From Plazaster borealis (taxonomy: Eukaryota; Echinodermata; Asteroidea; Forcipulatida; Labidiasteridae): DNA of 64,000 bases. Every line of letters begins with the position of its first letter. Position 1 is the stretch's first letter. The DNA lies in the NCBI GenBank assembly GCA_021014325.1, contig CM037459.1:19820501-19884500 (forward strand), written 5' to 3'. A program made the position numbers and the translations under genes. Below are positions 1 through 9,637 of this stretch, piece by piece. The notes beneath the pieces were generated by a model. That model had not been told where the DNA came from. It was given only the letters and a program-made list of their open reading frames with translations, and ran no database searches.

Positions 1-33
1 GTATTTTGCCTTTAAGTTTAGGGAAAAGCCCTA

Positions 34-226
34 GGGCCCAATTTCATAAAGCTGCTTAAGCAGAAAATATTGCTTAACAATTTCGTGCTAAGCAGAAATG
101 AGCAGGATACCAGTCACAAATTGTACTTGTGACATGGTAGTTTGGCTGGTAACCTTATTCTGGTAAGTCTTATTTTGTTATGCTTAGCTACTTTTTGTGC
201 TTAAGCAGCTCTATGAAATTGGGCCC
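34..226. repeat. MITE family A, copy 1
   Basis: Inverted-repeat element starting gggcccaatttcataa and ending tatgaaattgggccc. Between the ends lie gctgcttaagcag, a block with accagtcacaaattgtac, and the mirror gtgcttaagcagct, so the whole unit can fold into one imperfect hairpin. About 193 bp, no coding capacity. Family A recurs 12 more times in the window, which makes this a transposed repeat rather than a local hairpin. Confidence 0.85.
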
Positions 227-784
227 TGGAAAGTACAGGGTAATTCTTTTCGTAACAAAACATAAAGTTCATTCTGAGAAGTAGAGTTGTGTACGTGCGC
301 CCCTTTAATGAACAAGCTAATCTTTACATAACTTCTAATTTTCTATGTCTGATTCAGTGACCTTGAGAGCCCTAGACAGCTACTGAGTAACATTACACAG
401 GTCAGCTATACAGGTCAGCAGGGGCACTTCCTCTTGGGAACAAGGTTGACCTTCTAATAAAACTCACACCTGGACAGAATATTTGTTAAGATCAACAATT
501 TCTCCAATTTGCTGTAATCTTTTCTCCAACGTGCATCATGAGACCACAGTGTCGTCACTTTCTTGATCCTGTAGTGTTTGATCCTAGAGCAAGGAACAGC
601 TATGGTTTGATCTGCACATTGCAGTTCAAATTTGAGTAATGTCTGTTTACATCACGGACAGCGAGAACACCAAGTCCTGAACCCTTCTCTTGTAAAAAAA
701 GTTATACCACCTCTGACTTTGTGTGGGTACTTCAGTACTTCACGTTATATATCCCATACTTTGAACGGTGACTGCTCTATATTC
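227..784. other. non-coding stretch, nothing recognised
   Basis: AT-rich sequence with stop codons in all frames and no repeat shared with the rest of the window that I could see. Presumed intron sequence. Confidence 0.5.
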
Positions 785-921
785 TGACACCCCTATGTTC
801 CGACAACCCAATGTTCTAAACATCTCCTCATGATTTACTCGCTAGGGTTTAGGGTTAGAGTTAGGGTTATGGTTAGGAAAATACACTTGCGGTGTTGGAA
901 CATAGGGGTGTCGGAACATAG
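785..921. repeat. inverted repeat enclosing telomere-like TTAGGG units
   Basis: The left arm gacacccctatgttccgaca is mirrored on the right by tgtcggaacatag and by ggtgttggaacataggggt. The centre (about 843-878) is made of degenerate telomere-type units: agggtttagggttagag followed by ttagggttatggttagg. The arrangement looks like a small MITE with an internal TTAGGG-like array. No coding potential. Confidence 0.7.
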
Positions 922-1246
922 GTGTGTAACCCTTTGAACAAGACAGTCTGGCTGTTGCTAAACTTGGTAGCGACTACTGGAATCCTCATTTGCTTGTTGG
1001 GGGGCCACTCCTTTTGTTTCACTCATTCAATCATACAGTACTTTTTTAAACACCTAACTCAGCACAGCTGCCCAGACACCTACCACATGTGCGCTTTAAG
1101 GCCAAGTAAAACAAAAAATAAACCAGTTGTTGTCCTGGTTTTTCTCAAAAAGAGAAGAATGAGTGTCTTTTTTAATTTTTTATTTCAAAGAGGAAAGAGC
1201 AAGACTATCAAATTCACTGGCTTTGTAGAACTTAGAAGTCTAAAAT

Positions 1247-1620
1247 ATGGGTTAATTAAATCAATCGTTGAAAGAATGATGCCAAGATGAAGCGAAAATA
1301 CATGAAAAGTTTTTTTTCTTTTTGGGGACAATTTGTTCAAATAAAAAGTATATACAAATAAAAAAAAAGGATGCGGCTTCAAAACAGAATGAGGGCGGAA
1401 CGATAAACTTGTTTTTCTTTTTTTCTTTTATTAGGCCTTATGGACATTAAATCAATTGTTGAAAAGATGAAGCGGAAATACATGAACAGTTTTCCTTTTT
1501 GGGTACAAAAATATTTAAGCAATAAAAAGTGGGGAAAATGATGCGGTTTCAAAAAATAGAATCAGGCAGGACGATATTTTATTTTTATTTTTTACTTGGC
1601 CTTTATGGACATTAAATTGC
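1247..1620. repeat. tandem duplication, about 192-bp period
   Basis: Two diverged copies in direct orientation. ttaaatcaatcgttgaaa near 1255 recurs as ttaaatcaattgttgaaa at 1447, followed in both by gatgaagcg-aaatacatgaa and by gatgcgg-ttcaaaa and ggacgata. A third partial start (ggacattaaattgc) closes the second unit. The DNA just before it (922-1246) is AT-rich with no recognised feature. Confidence 0.75.
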
Positions 1621-1699
1621 TTAAGCAGTATATCAGAAAGCTATCACCGAGGTGTCTGAACCTGTTTAAACCCTTTGAACCCTAATGGCAATCCAGCAG

Positions 1700-1891
1700 G
1701 GACCAATTTCATAAAGCTGTTTAGCAGACAATTCTGCTCAGCAAATTTCAATGCTAAGCCAGAAATTAGTGGGGCACCAGTCACAGCAATGGTAAGTGTA
1801 TGGTATATTGGCTGGTAACCTATTTCTCTTAAGCAAGAGTTTTCTGTGCTCAGCAAGTTTTTGTGCTTACATGCTCTATGAAATTGGGCCC
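1700..1891. repeat. MITE family A, copy 2
   Basis: Begins ggaccaatttcataaagctg and ends ctatgaaattgggccc. It has the family A internal accagtcacagcaatgg block and the inverted gctgtttagcag / agcaagttttt arms. About 192 bp, diverged from copy 1. Confidence 0.85.
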
Positions 1892-2606
1892 AGGTCTCAC
1901 CAAAATTGAACTGTACATGTGTAGATGCACAAAACATCCCAATGTTATGGCAGTCAAATCCGTGTGCTAATTGATCTGCCATGCAAACAAAATTGCAAAC
2001 ATAACATTGTGTTCCCAAAGTCATAACCAAAACACAGAGTTGTTCCAACGGTTCACTAGGCTACAAATACAGTTCAAATACACCATCATGGTTTTGGAGT
2101 TTCCGATCCCCTCATGCCTACCCACCCCCCCCCCCAAACAAAAAAGGAGAGTTGAATTTGTAAAGACCCCTTGTACTGAGGACACATGTGGCTACTCTCC
2201 AGATTTAAGATTCAAGATTCAAAATCTTATTCAATCACGTTAAAAACATGACAAGTTTTCTTACCAGTAAACATACAGTGAAGCATAACAATCATTCAAA
2301 CTTTAACTCTTATGGTCTGCCAATTATGAGAGGTCAAATTGCATGTAAAGATTAGGTGTTTGTCTAATACCTCCAAGGCCTCAGCCCAAAATGTGCACTT
2401 CACAGTGTAACACATCTGGGGGGATCCGACTTCCCAAGCAGACTGTGTTAAGTCTCGCGCGTATCAAAACGAGAAAATATGTCAAACGAAGAACGTATTT
2501 TTTCTGAAATCAGATCTTTGATTTTTAAATTTTATTTTTGAAAAAAATCTGGGGAAAAAAAAATACTCATCACAATTTTTATAAAATGAGTTTTAGTTTT
2601 TATAAT
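1892..2606. other. non-coding stretch
   Basis: No gene seen. Contains a C run near 2123-2134 and a short agattcaagattcaaaatc motif near 2209, which resembles sequence next to non-LTR element tails but is too short to assign. Confidence 0.4.
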
Positions 2607-2982
2607 TAAAGGTATCGTACACGTTTGGTAATTACTCAAAACAATGATTAGCATAAGAACTTACTTGGTAACAAGCAACGGAGAGCTGTTGATAGTATAA
2701 AACATTGTAGGAAACGACTCCCTCTGAAGTAACATAGTTTTTGAGAAAGAGGTAATTTCTCACTAAAATAATAAAAACTTCTTGCAAGAAGTTTTTATTC
2801 CTATCTGAAAGCACACAAATTTGTACAACAAGGGTGTTTTTTCTTTCATAATTTTCTTGCAACTTCGATGACCAATTAAGCCCAAATTTTCTGAGTCTTG
2901 TTATTTTATGCATATGTTGGGATACACCAAGTGAGAACACTACCAGTCTTTGACAATTTCCAAACGTGTTCAGTGCCTTTAA
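2607..2982 (-). repeat. TTAA-type MITE family B, copy 1
   Basis: The ends are taaaggtatcgtacacgttt and the mirror caaacgtgttcagtgccttta. The interior carries a 30-bp perfect palindrome centred on cttgcaag (2770-2799). Compared with the copy at 12539 this one is inverted. A spurious reading frame runs through it. The element starts and ends in TTAA, suggesting a TTAA target. Confidence 0.85.
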
Positions 2983-3105
2983 TACAAATAGTTTGTGAGG
3001 ATAGAAAATCCTACCAGGGGAAAATGTTTCTCTAGAAGATTCTGCCCATGGCTTGGAAACAAATACAAATCTTGACGAAAACAATAGTTGTGTCGGAACA
3101 GTTAA

Positions 3106-3394
3106 TAATGAGTTCTTATATAGCGCCTCATCACACCTGTTAGGCTTCTGAAAGCGCTCAGTATTTGGTTCCTGCAAGGTATGCGGAGCTACGTTTTGAA
3201 GTATGAGACTTAATCCTTTACATAGCAACATGTGGTTTATAAGGTTCTGTGGCGCGATAATGCAGCCAATCAAACTAGGATGATGTATCATCATTTTGAA
3301 GTATGAAACTTATTCCTTTACATAACAACATGTAATGGTTTATAAGGTTCTGTGGCGCGATAATGCAGCCAATCAAACCAGGATGATGTATCAT
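3106..3394 (-). repeat. SINE family E, 3' fragment with internal duplication
   Basis: Reads leftwards as the 3' half of the tRNA-Leu-derived SINE seen at 45358: attatcgcgccacag, accttataaaccac, gctatgtaaagga, then gcgctatataagaactcatt. A block of about 100 bp (3194-3290) is repeated as 3293-3394 with a few changes. The tRNA-like head is missing, as in a 5'-truncated copy. Confidence 0.75.
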
Positions 3395-3608
3395 GAAAGT
3401 AAGATGTAAAATGTACCATCCATAAATGTATGCTGTGCACATTTCTGAAGCAGCTGAACATGTATTTATAAATCTAGGCCAGGTCCAAACAGAGAAGCAA
3501 CATGTGATTGCTTTACTCCTGATGGTACATCGCCTCGGGTAGGGTGTGTGAGGGTGACAGGGGATGTCTCATCATTAGTAACTCATTCCAAAAACATCCC
3601 CGCAGCTT

Positions 3609-4003
3609 TAAAGGGTCTGTATGCGTTTGGTAATGACTCTGAACATTAATGGCAATCAAAACTTACTTGGTAAGAAATACAGCAACTTTGGATAGTATAA
3701 TGCATTTTGAGAAACTTTTCACTTTGAAGTACTGCGGTTATGAAAAAAGATATCACGCTTTATTTCCCCAAACCTTTAATTCTGAGAAGCATTACTGACA
3801 GCATGAAGGATGGAAATAACGTTTCTTAGATTGTGTATTCCAATAGCAGATTATTCTTCCTGCGTGGACATAACCGCTCCAGATTTGCTACCACCTTTTA
3901 AAATAAAATTTCCACAGGTTAGTTTTATGGTATATATCTACAACCATAAAGGATTGAAACAAACAGTGGGTGCCAACTACTAAACAAATACAATCCCTTT
4001 AAA
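3609..4003 (+). repeat. TTAA-type MITE family C, copy 1
   Basis: Starts taaagggtctgtatgcgttt and ends in caatccctttaaa. The interior contains family C signatures: aaaacttacttggtaag, attattcttcctgcgtggac, ataaccgctccagattt and acaggttagttttatgg. No open frame of note. Confidence 0.85.
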
Positions 4004-4074
4004 GGGATTCGTCAACATGCGTCACTAATAAGAAATCATAATCTTCCACTGCAAAATGACAAGAAGAAAGGTTA

Positions 4075-4375
4075 CAAAATGTATAAAAAGTCGCCTCCCC
4101 TTAAAGGTGATCCCTCTACAGCTGCTTCCCAGGTTGTATCGTAAACTTGGGTGTAATCACTGGCTATACATGTACGGCAGTTACACTTACAGGTTGAATG
4201 GCTTCTGACTGGCAACCCCCCCCCCCCCCAACAAAGATAGTGACAAGATAGGGAGACCACCAACATTAGGGCTAGATACCTGTAGCTCAGTTGGTAGAGT
4301 GCCTGGCACGTTAATCCGGAGGTCGCAGGTTCAAGTCCCGCTCTAGTAAACAAAACAAAACAAAAATCAATCCAG
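4075..4375 (+). mobile_element. tRNA-like repeat family K, copy 1
   Basis: A tRNA-like part (about 4268-4348) has an A-box-like tgtagctcagttggtagag and a B-box-like aggttcaagtcccgc, followed by an A-rich tail (aaacaaaacaaaacaaaa). The preceding DNA (tggcttctgactggca, then a C run, then aaagatagtgacaagat) is shared with the inverted copy at 14100. The D-arm has an insertion relative to that copy, and the anticodon loop lacks U33, so this is a SINE-like element and not a working tRNA gene. Confidence 0.7.
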
Positions 4376-5016
4376 ACTTTAAAAAAAAAAATTACCCGGT
4401 CAGTTTCCCTTGTGGTTTTTTACTTGATATAAAAATATCCTTTACAAAACTCTCTTAAATTAACTAACAACGAAAGATGTTCTCAAACTCTAATGATGCT
4501 TTAAAAGTTTTACCCCAGTTCATATTCTTTTTACACATACACAACTTTTCCCAGAAAACTTTTTGATTTTTCCACAATTTTTCCACAGGGGGATGACCTT
4601 GAGCTGCCCCCTTCTTGGGGGGGGCAGAGTTCAGCTGGATAACCAAGGGCGGTGAGTGGGCTTTTTTCCTGGTAAATGGGATCCTGTAGAGCCCCTGTGA
4701 AGGGCTAAAGAATTACTGATCATTCTTTTAATAAACTGAGATGGCCTATTTTCCTGGAAGCTTCGAGTTCCTGACACGCATTCAGCAGGGATGATAAACA
4801 GCCAGATACTTGCCCCCCTTGGGAATCATTTTTTCTCCTGAAGGCTGTGAGATATAACTGCACTTGACATATAATCTTTGGAGTCCATCAGAATGTAAGG
4901 AGCTGAGTCGCAAAAACACGACTGCTTGAAAAATCCTTAGGGTAAATGTTCTATACTCATAACTACTGTAGGCATATATTGGCAAAACTGTAGGCAATTT
5001 GAAACGCTCACAAACA
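4376..5016. other. non-coding stretch
   Basis: AT-rich intronic sequence; a short GC-richer patch at 4590-4640. No gene, RNA or known repeat recognised. Confidence 0.4.
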
Positions 5017-5147
5017 GGGCCCTCTTTCATGGCACTGCTTACCGTGGAACTCTGTGCTTACAACCTGCTACAGCCCATAGTTAAATGCTATACAGGAGGC
5101 TGTAAGCGCAGTACTCTTTGGTAAGCAGCGCCATGAAATTGGGCCCC
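5017..5147. repeat. MITE family A variant (taccgt type), short copy
   Basis: Starts gggccctctttcatggcact and ends cagcgccatgaaattgggcc, with gcttaccgtgg / tttggtaagc near the ends. Same terminal design as family A but another interior; shared with 7570-7826. Confidence 0.75.
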
Positions 5148-6635
5148 GATCGCTTAAACAAAAACTGGTTTCCTCATACAGAAGGAAAATGTGAAAAATT
5201 ATACGTAAATTGTTTGCAAAAAGTAGGCCAAAACAAGCCTTGAATTTACATGTTTAACTCACCCCAAACAGAGAGACAGACAAGGCCATCTTTCCTAAAA
5301 AGGGTAATTTCCCCTCAAAAAAAAGATTCCCAGAAAAATTCACCTCCATGTAGTATACAAGGGACAGGTGAGACAAATTAACAACTGTATTCTATTAGCA
5401 AAATATTAAACCAAATCATATAAGTATATACTCGGTGCTATCCAAGTTCTGTAGAATACAAAATCCACAAGCTTTACTACTTAGGTTGGATTCGAACCCC
5501 TACCCCTAACATTTACTACACCAGCGAGGTGCCCCATGTTGAGTGGCCACTTCTGCGGTACTTAAGCCCTTTGGAGACTGTTTATTTCTGTATAATCATC
5601 ACCATATACCCAAACATGGCTAATATTGTTGGGTTTTAGACACAATTTCTCCAACAAAAATGTTGGGAAATTCACGATGAAACATTCAAAAATTTCCTTT
5701 CAGGACACAACTTTTTACTTTGAACTTCTGGTTGATTGAAAGAAGGTTAAATCGCCCTGTCGTTTGTGGCTTCTTTGGGCAATGTGGTTCAAGCCACTGC
5801 TGCTAAAGGGTCTCTACATAGGGTTAACAACTTCAGTAAGTGCATGGCATTCACATACATGTACTGTCATTCCTAAGAAAGGTAACACTTGGTACAAGAT
5901 GTGCTGACAGGCTGCATGCCTTGATTGAAGCCATCCAGGCTTTCTACACCAGCTACTCTAACACCAACATCCATTGTACACTTTGTACAATGTGGAGTAT
6001 GTGTACAGTTCATGTGCATGCAGTGTTCAGTAGAAAATATCAAAAGGTCAAAAGGAATTTGACGTCTAAACGCAGGGCAAACCAAGGGTTCAGTTTTGGG
6101 CTAGTATTGCTATTTTAAACTCAATTGACAGTTTATCTTCAAAATCTGGCGACGGTTTCCACAAAGACCATCAAACTCGTACGAGGGAATATATAATGCT
6201 TCCCCAACAGCTATGTAGGTCATTTGGCAGTCGAGGCAAAAATATATATTCAATATTTTAACATACGCAGACTAACTTTTAAATATGGGCTCACCCTTAA
6301 TACTAGTCCCGGCGTACATTGTTTAGTAAAAACTGCTGTGTGCTAGTAAACACCGCTTCTCAACTTGCCCTGTGGGCTACTAAAAACCGCGCAACATGTT
6401 TATAAAATGGTCATATTTGTTCCTTTTCAAATATGAATAACAAGTTTCAATATATTTTTGAGTGAGAGCATGTAATTTCATTTGACCAATAAACTGGTTA
6501 TGAATGCTAAATCAGAAAGAATAAAGTTTTGACAATACATTGGGCTGATAAAACTTCCGGGGGGGGGGGGGGGGGGTAAAATGCTCAGTTTGCTATAACT
6601 AGCTCGTTGGGCTACTGTACAAAAAGCTTAGGCCA
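5148..6635. other. non-coding stretch
   Basis: About 1.5 kb without a convincing gene. A weak tRNA-B-box-like patch (ggattcgaacccc) near 5489 is unsupported by a matching A box. An uninterrupted G run sits at about 6559-6577. Confidence 0.4.
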
Positions 6636-6828
6636 GGGCCCAATTTCATAGCGCTGCTTAAGCAGAAAATATTGCTTAACAATTTTCTGCTAAGCAGAAA
6701 TGAGCAGGACACCAGTCGAAAATTGTACATGTGACATGGTAGTTCGGCTGGTAACCTTATTCTGGTAAGCAACATTTTATTTTGCTTAGCTTCTTTTTGT
6801 GCTTAAGCAGCTCTATGAAATTGGACCC
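6636..6828. repeat. MITE family A, copy 3
   Basis: Starts gggcccaatttcatagcgct and ends agctctatgaaattggaccc. Near full length (193 bp) and close to copy 1, with the caggacaccagtcgaaaatt and tggtaaccttattctggtaa blocks. Confidence 0.88.
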
Positions 6829-7208
6829 TGATGGGACTAGTACATTTTATGTGATTGATTGCCTGATTAATCTATCCCTTCTGCTAATTTGCCAGGCAAT
6901 TAATTCCACCCGGAAAGGCTTTCATCTGACCGAAAATGATCTAGTTTAAAATCTCATCTCGCCTTGTGAGGCAGGCAAAAAGGTTTCGCCGTAAAAGGAA
7001 ACATATCAAGCACACTTTTCCTTTTGTGAGTTATTTAATGAGATTATTATTTTTTTGACCTCTCTACGAACAGTACATTGAATCCCAGAACTCAAACATG
7101 TAGGGTATCATCGTGCAGTGTGAGCGCTGCAATTAGACACTTTACCACCTCACTCAGTTCACTATCCAGGGAAAACACTGATTTTGAATACGTTTGTCGA
7201 ACAGACCA

Positions 7209-7379
7209 GGGTCCAATTTCATGGAGCTGCTTAAGCAGCAAATATTGCTTAGAAATTTTCTGCTAAGCACAAATGGTACATGTGGAATGCTATTTTGGCT
7301 GGTAACCTTATTCTGGTAAGAATATTTTTATTGTGCTTAGCTACTTTTTTTGCTTAAGCAGCCTTATGAACTTGGGCCC
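7209..7379. repeat. MITE family A, copy 4 (tandem pair, left)
   Basis: Starts gggtccaatttcatggagct and ends ttatgaacttgggccc. Lacks the caggataccagtcac segment near its middle, so it is shorter than full length. Its right-hand gggccc also serves as the left end of the next copy. Confidence 0.85.
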
Positions 7380-7566
7380 AATTTCATTGAGCTGCTTAAG
7401 CAGAAACTATTGCTAAAACATTTTCTGCTTAGCAAAAAATAAGCAGGATACCAGTCACAGATTGTACATGTGACATGGTATTTTGGCTGGTAACTTTATT
7501 CTGCTAAGCATAATTTTATTGTGCTTAGCTACTTTTTGTGCTTAAGCAGCTCTATGAAAGTGGGCG
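7374..7566. repeat. MITE family A, copy 5 (tandem pair, right)
   Basis: Starts gggcccaatttcattgagct and ends agctctatgaaagtgggc. Full-length interior. Head-to-tail with copy 4, sharing six terminal bases. Confidence 0.88.
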
Positions 7567-7569
7567 CTG

Positions 7570-7826
7570 GGGCCCAATTTCATGGCTCTGCTTACCGTAA
7601 AGCAAAGAATCGGCGCTTAGGAAAGCAAGGAATTCCGCGCTTACATCTCAAAGCATATTTCACATGTTAGCAGGGAATTTTTGCTTGTGCGAGTGCGTAC
7701 TCCACATTACAAGGCATTCTTCGGTTACACAGCTAGCGCAGAAATTAAACGCTTGCCCTGTAAGCAAAGAACGGCGGATCTCAAGCACAAAATTCAGCAG
7801 TAAGCAGAGCCATGAAAATTGGGCCC
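7570..7826. repeat. MITE family A variant (taccgt type), long copy
   Basis: Starts gggcccaatttcatggctct and ends catgaaaattgggccc. Inner arms gcttaccgtaaagc and cagcagtaagcagag mark the same variant as 5017-5147. It follows copies 4 and 5 directly, so three related elements stand in a row over 620 bp. Confidence 0.8.
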
Positions 7827-7898
7827 TGACAGTAAACAGAACAGTAAGGAAGATCAACATCATCAACAGCTCTAGTTTTATATCAATATCCAGCACTG

Positions 7899-7953
7899 GG
7901 TTTTTTTTGGGGGGGGGGGGTTTTTTGGGGGGGGGTTTAGGGGGGTGGGGGAA
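7899..7953 (+). repeat. G/T homopolymer tract, G-quadruplex-prone
   Basis: Alternating runs of T and of 8 or more G, continuing into taggggggtggggg. At least four G runs lie within 55 bp. Low-complexity DNA. Confidence 0.8.
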
Positions 7954-8692
7954 TGTTTAAACGTTCAATACGCGAACATTTGCACTAAAGTCAAACAGCT
8001 GTCATAAAAGGGTGTGGCTATGAGCCACACTCTAGATTCTACAATGCCAAATATTATCCAGTAAGTTACTGAAGAATGAGTATCAACAGCCAGCCATGAT
8101 GACCAATGTGCAACTGCTGTGAGCAGTATAGGGGCACATTCGTGTTCATTATCCATTTTCATGAGTTATGACATGAAAATTGAAGATGACAACCCGAACC
8201 GGCTCGGGATCAAAATTAGGACTCTAGACTTGTCACCTCGACTCATTAATGACATTTGAACACTTCACTTGTGTACCATCCCGCTAAAAGAATTAATTTT
8301 CTTTTGAATTGGTTTTTGACTCCTTGTTGTACTTATTTCTCATAAACTTTAGCATTTCTAGCAAAATATATTTCAAGGGACGTTTTCCACCATTACCATC
8401 TTTCAATACCATGTAACTTTGTGCAAATCTGTAAACAAATGTTGTCCAACTTACCGATGTTGTTCATACCTTTTTAGAGACAAAACATTGACCAAAATCA
8501 GGAGGAACAAAAACGTACAGACCAGGGAGGGGGAAATATTTGTTCACATATTAAGTTTCAAGTGTATTACATTAAGGTGGATTAGGTTGGCTTACTCCTC
8601 CGTTCACGTCCTCAGGGTCCGGAGGTGAAACCCTCCCCTTCAATTCAAGTCCTGCCTCATCATAGTCTCGGAATCATAGTCTCGAATGTGGA
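7954..8692. other. non-coding stretch before the minisatellite
   Basis: No gene or shared repeat recognised. A short doublet cggaatcatagtctcg / catcatagtctcg lies just before the tandem array. Confidence 0.4.
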
Positions 8693-9637
8693 TTGGGTTT
8701 TTCAGTCCCTACCTGACTACTTGGGTTTTTCAGTCCCTACCTGACTACTTGGGTTTTTCAGTCCCTACCTGACTACTTGGGTTTTTCAGTCCCTACCTGA
8801 CTACTTGGGTTTTTCAGTCCCTACCTGACTACTTGGGTTTTTCAGTCCCTACCTGACTACTTGGGTTTTTCAGTCCCTACCGGACTACTTGGGTTTTTCA
8901 GTCCCTACCTGACTACTTGGGTTTTTCAGTCCCTACCTGACTACTTGGGTTTTTCAGTCCCTACCTGACTACTTGGGTTTTTCAGTCCCTACCTGACTAC
9001 TTGGGTTTTTCAGTCCCTACCTGACTACTTGGGTTTTTCAGTCCCTACCTGACTACTTGGGTTTTTCAGTCCCTACCTGACTACTTGGGTTTTTCAGTCC
9101 CTACCTGACTACTTGGGTTTTTCAGTCCCTACCTGACTACTTGGGTTTTCAGTCCCTACTTGACTACTTGTTGGGTTTTCCAGTCCCTACCTGACTACTT
9201 GGGTTTTTCAGTTCCTACCTGACTACTTGGGTTTTTCAGTCCCTACCTGACTACTTGGGTTTTTCAGTCCCTACCTGACTACTTGGGTTTTTCAGACCCT
9301 AACTGACTACTTGGGTTTTCAGTCCCTACCTGACTACTTGGGTTTTTCAGTCCCTACCTGTCTACTTGGGTTTTTCAGTCCCTACCTGACTACTTGGGTT
9401 TTTCAGTCCCTACCTGACTACTTGGGTTTTTCAGTCCCTACCTGACTACTTGGGTTTTTCAGTCCCTACCTGACTACTTGGGTTTTTCAGTCCCTACCTG
9501 ACTACTTGGGTTTTTCAGTCCCTACCTGACTACTTGGGTTTTTCAGTCCCTACCTGACTACTTGGGTTTTCAGTCCCTACCTGACTACTTGGGTTTTCAG
9601 TCCCTACTTGACTACTTGTTGGGTTTTTCAGTCCCTA
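8693..9637 (+). repeat. 28-bp minisatellite, left block
   Basis: About 34 head-to-tail copies of a 28-bp unit built from ttgggtttttcagtccctac plus ctgactac. Most units are identical. Variants include cggac for ctgac (near 8881), gttcctac, and a few with one T fewer or an extra tgt (near 9170 and 9615). The array continues at 11456 after a 1.8-kb insertion. Confidence 0.95.

Noticed and set aside
843..878. Chromosome end
   Set aside because: Only a few degenerate TTAGGG units, enclosed by mirrored arms and followed by 63 kb of ordinary sequence.
2632..3294. 220-codon frame on the - strand
   Set aside because: It runs through MITE B and the inverted SINE fragment; no protein similarity, chance frame.
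4268..4348. Functional tRNA gene
   Set aside because: D-arm insertion, no U before the anticodon, poor stems, and a second inverted copy with shared flanks; a SINE-like repeat.
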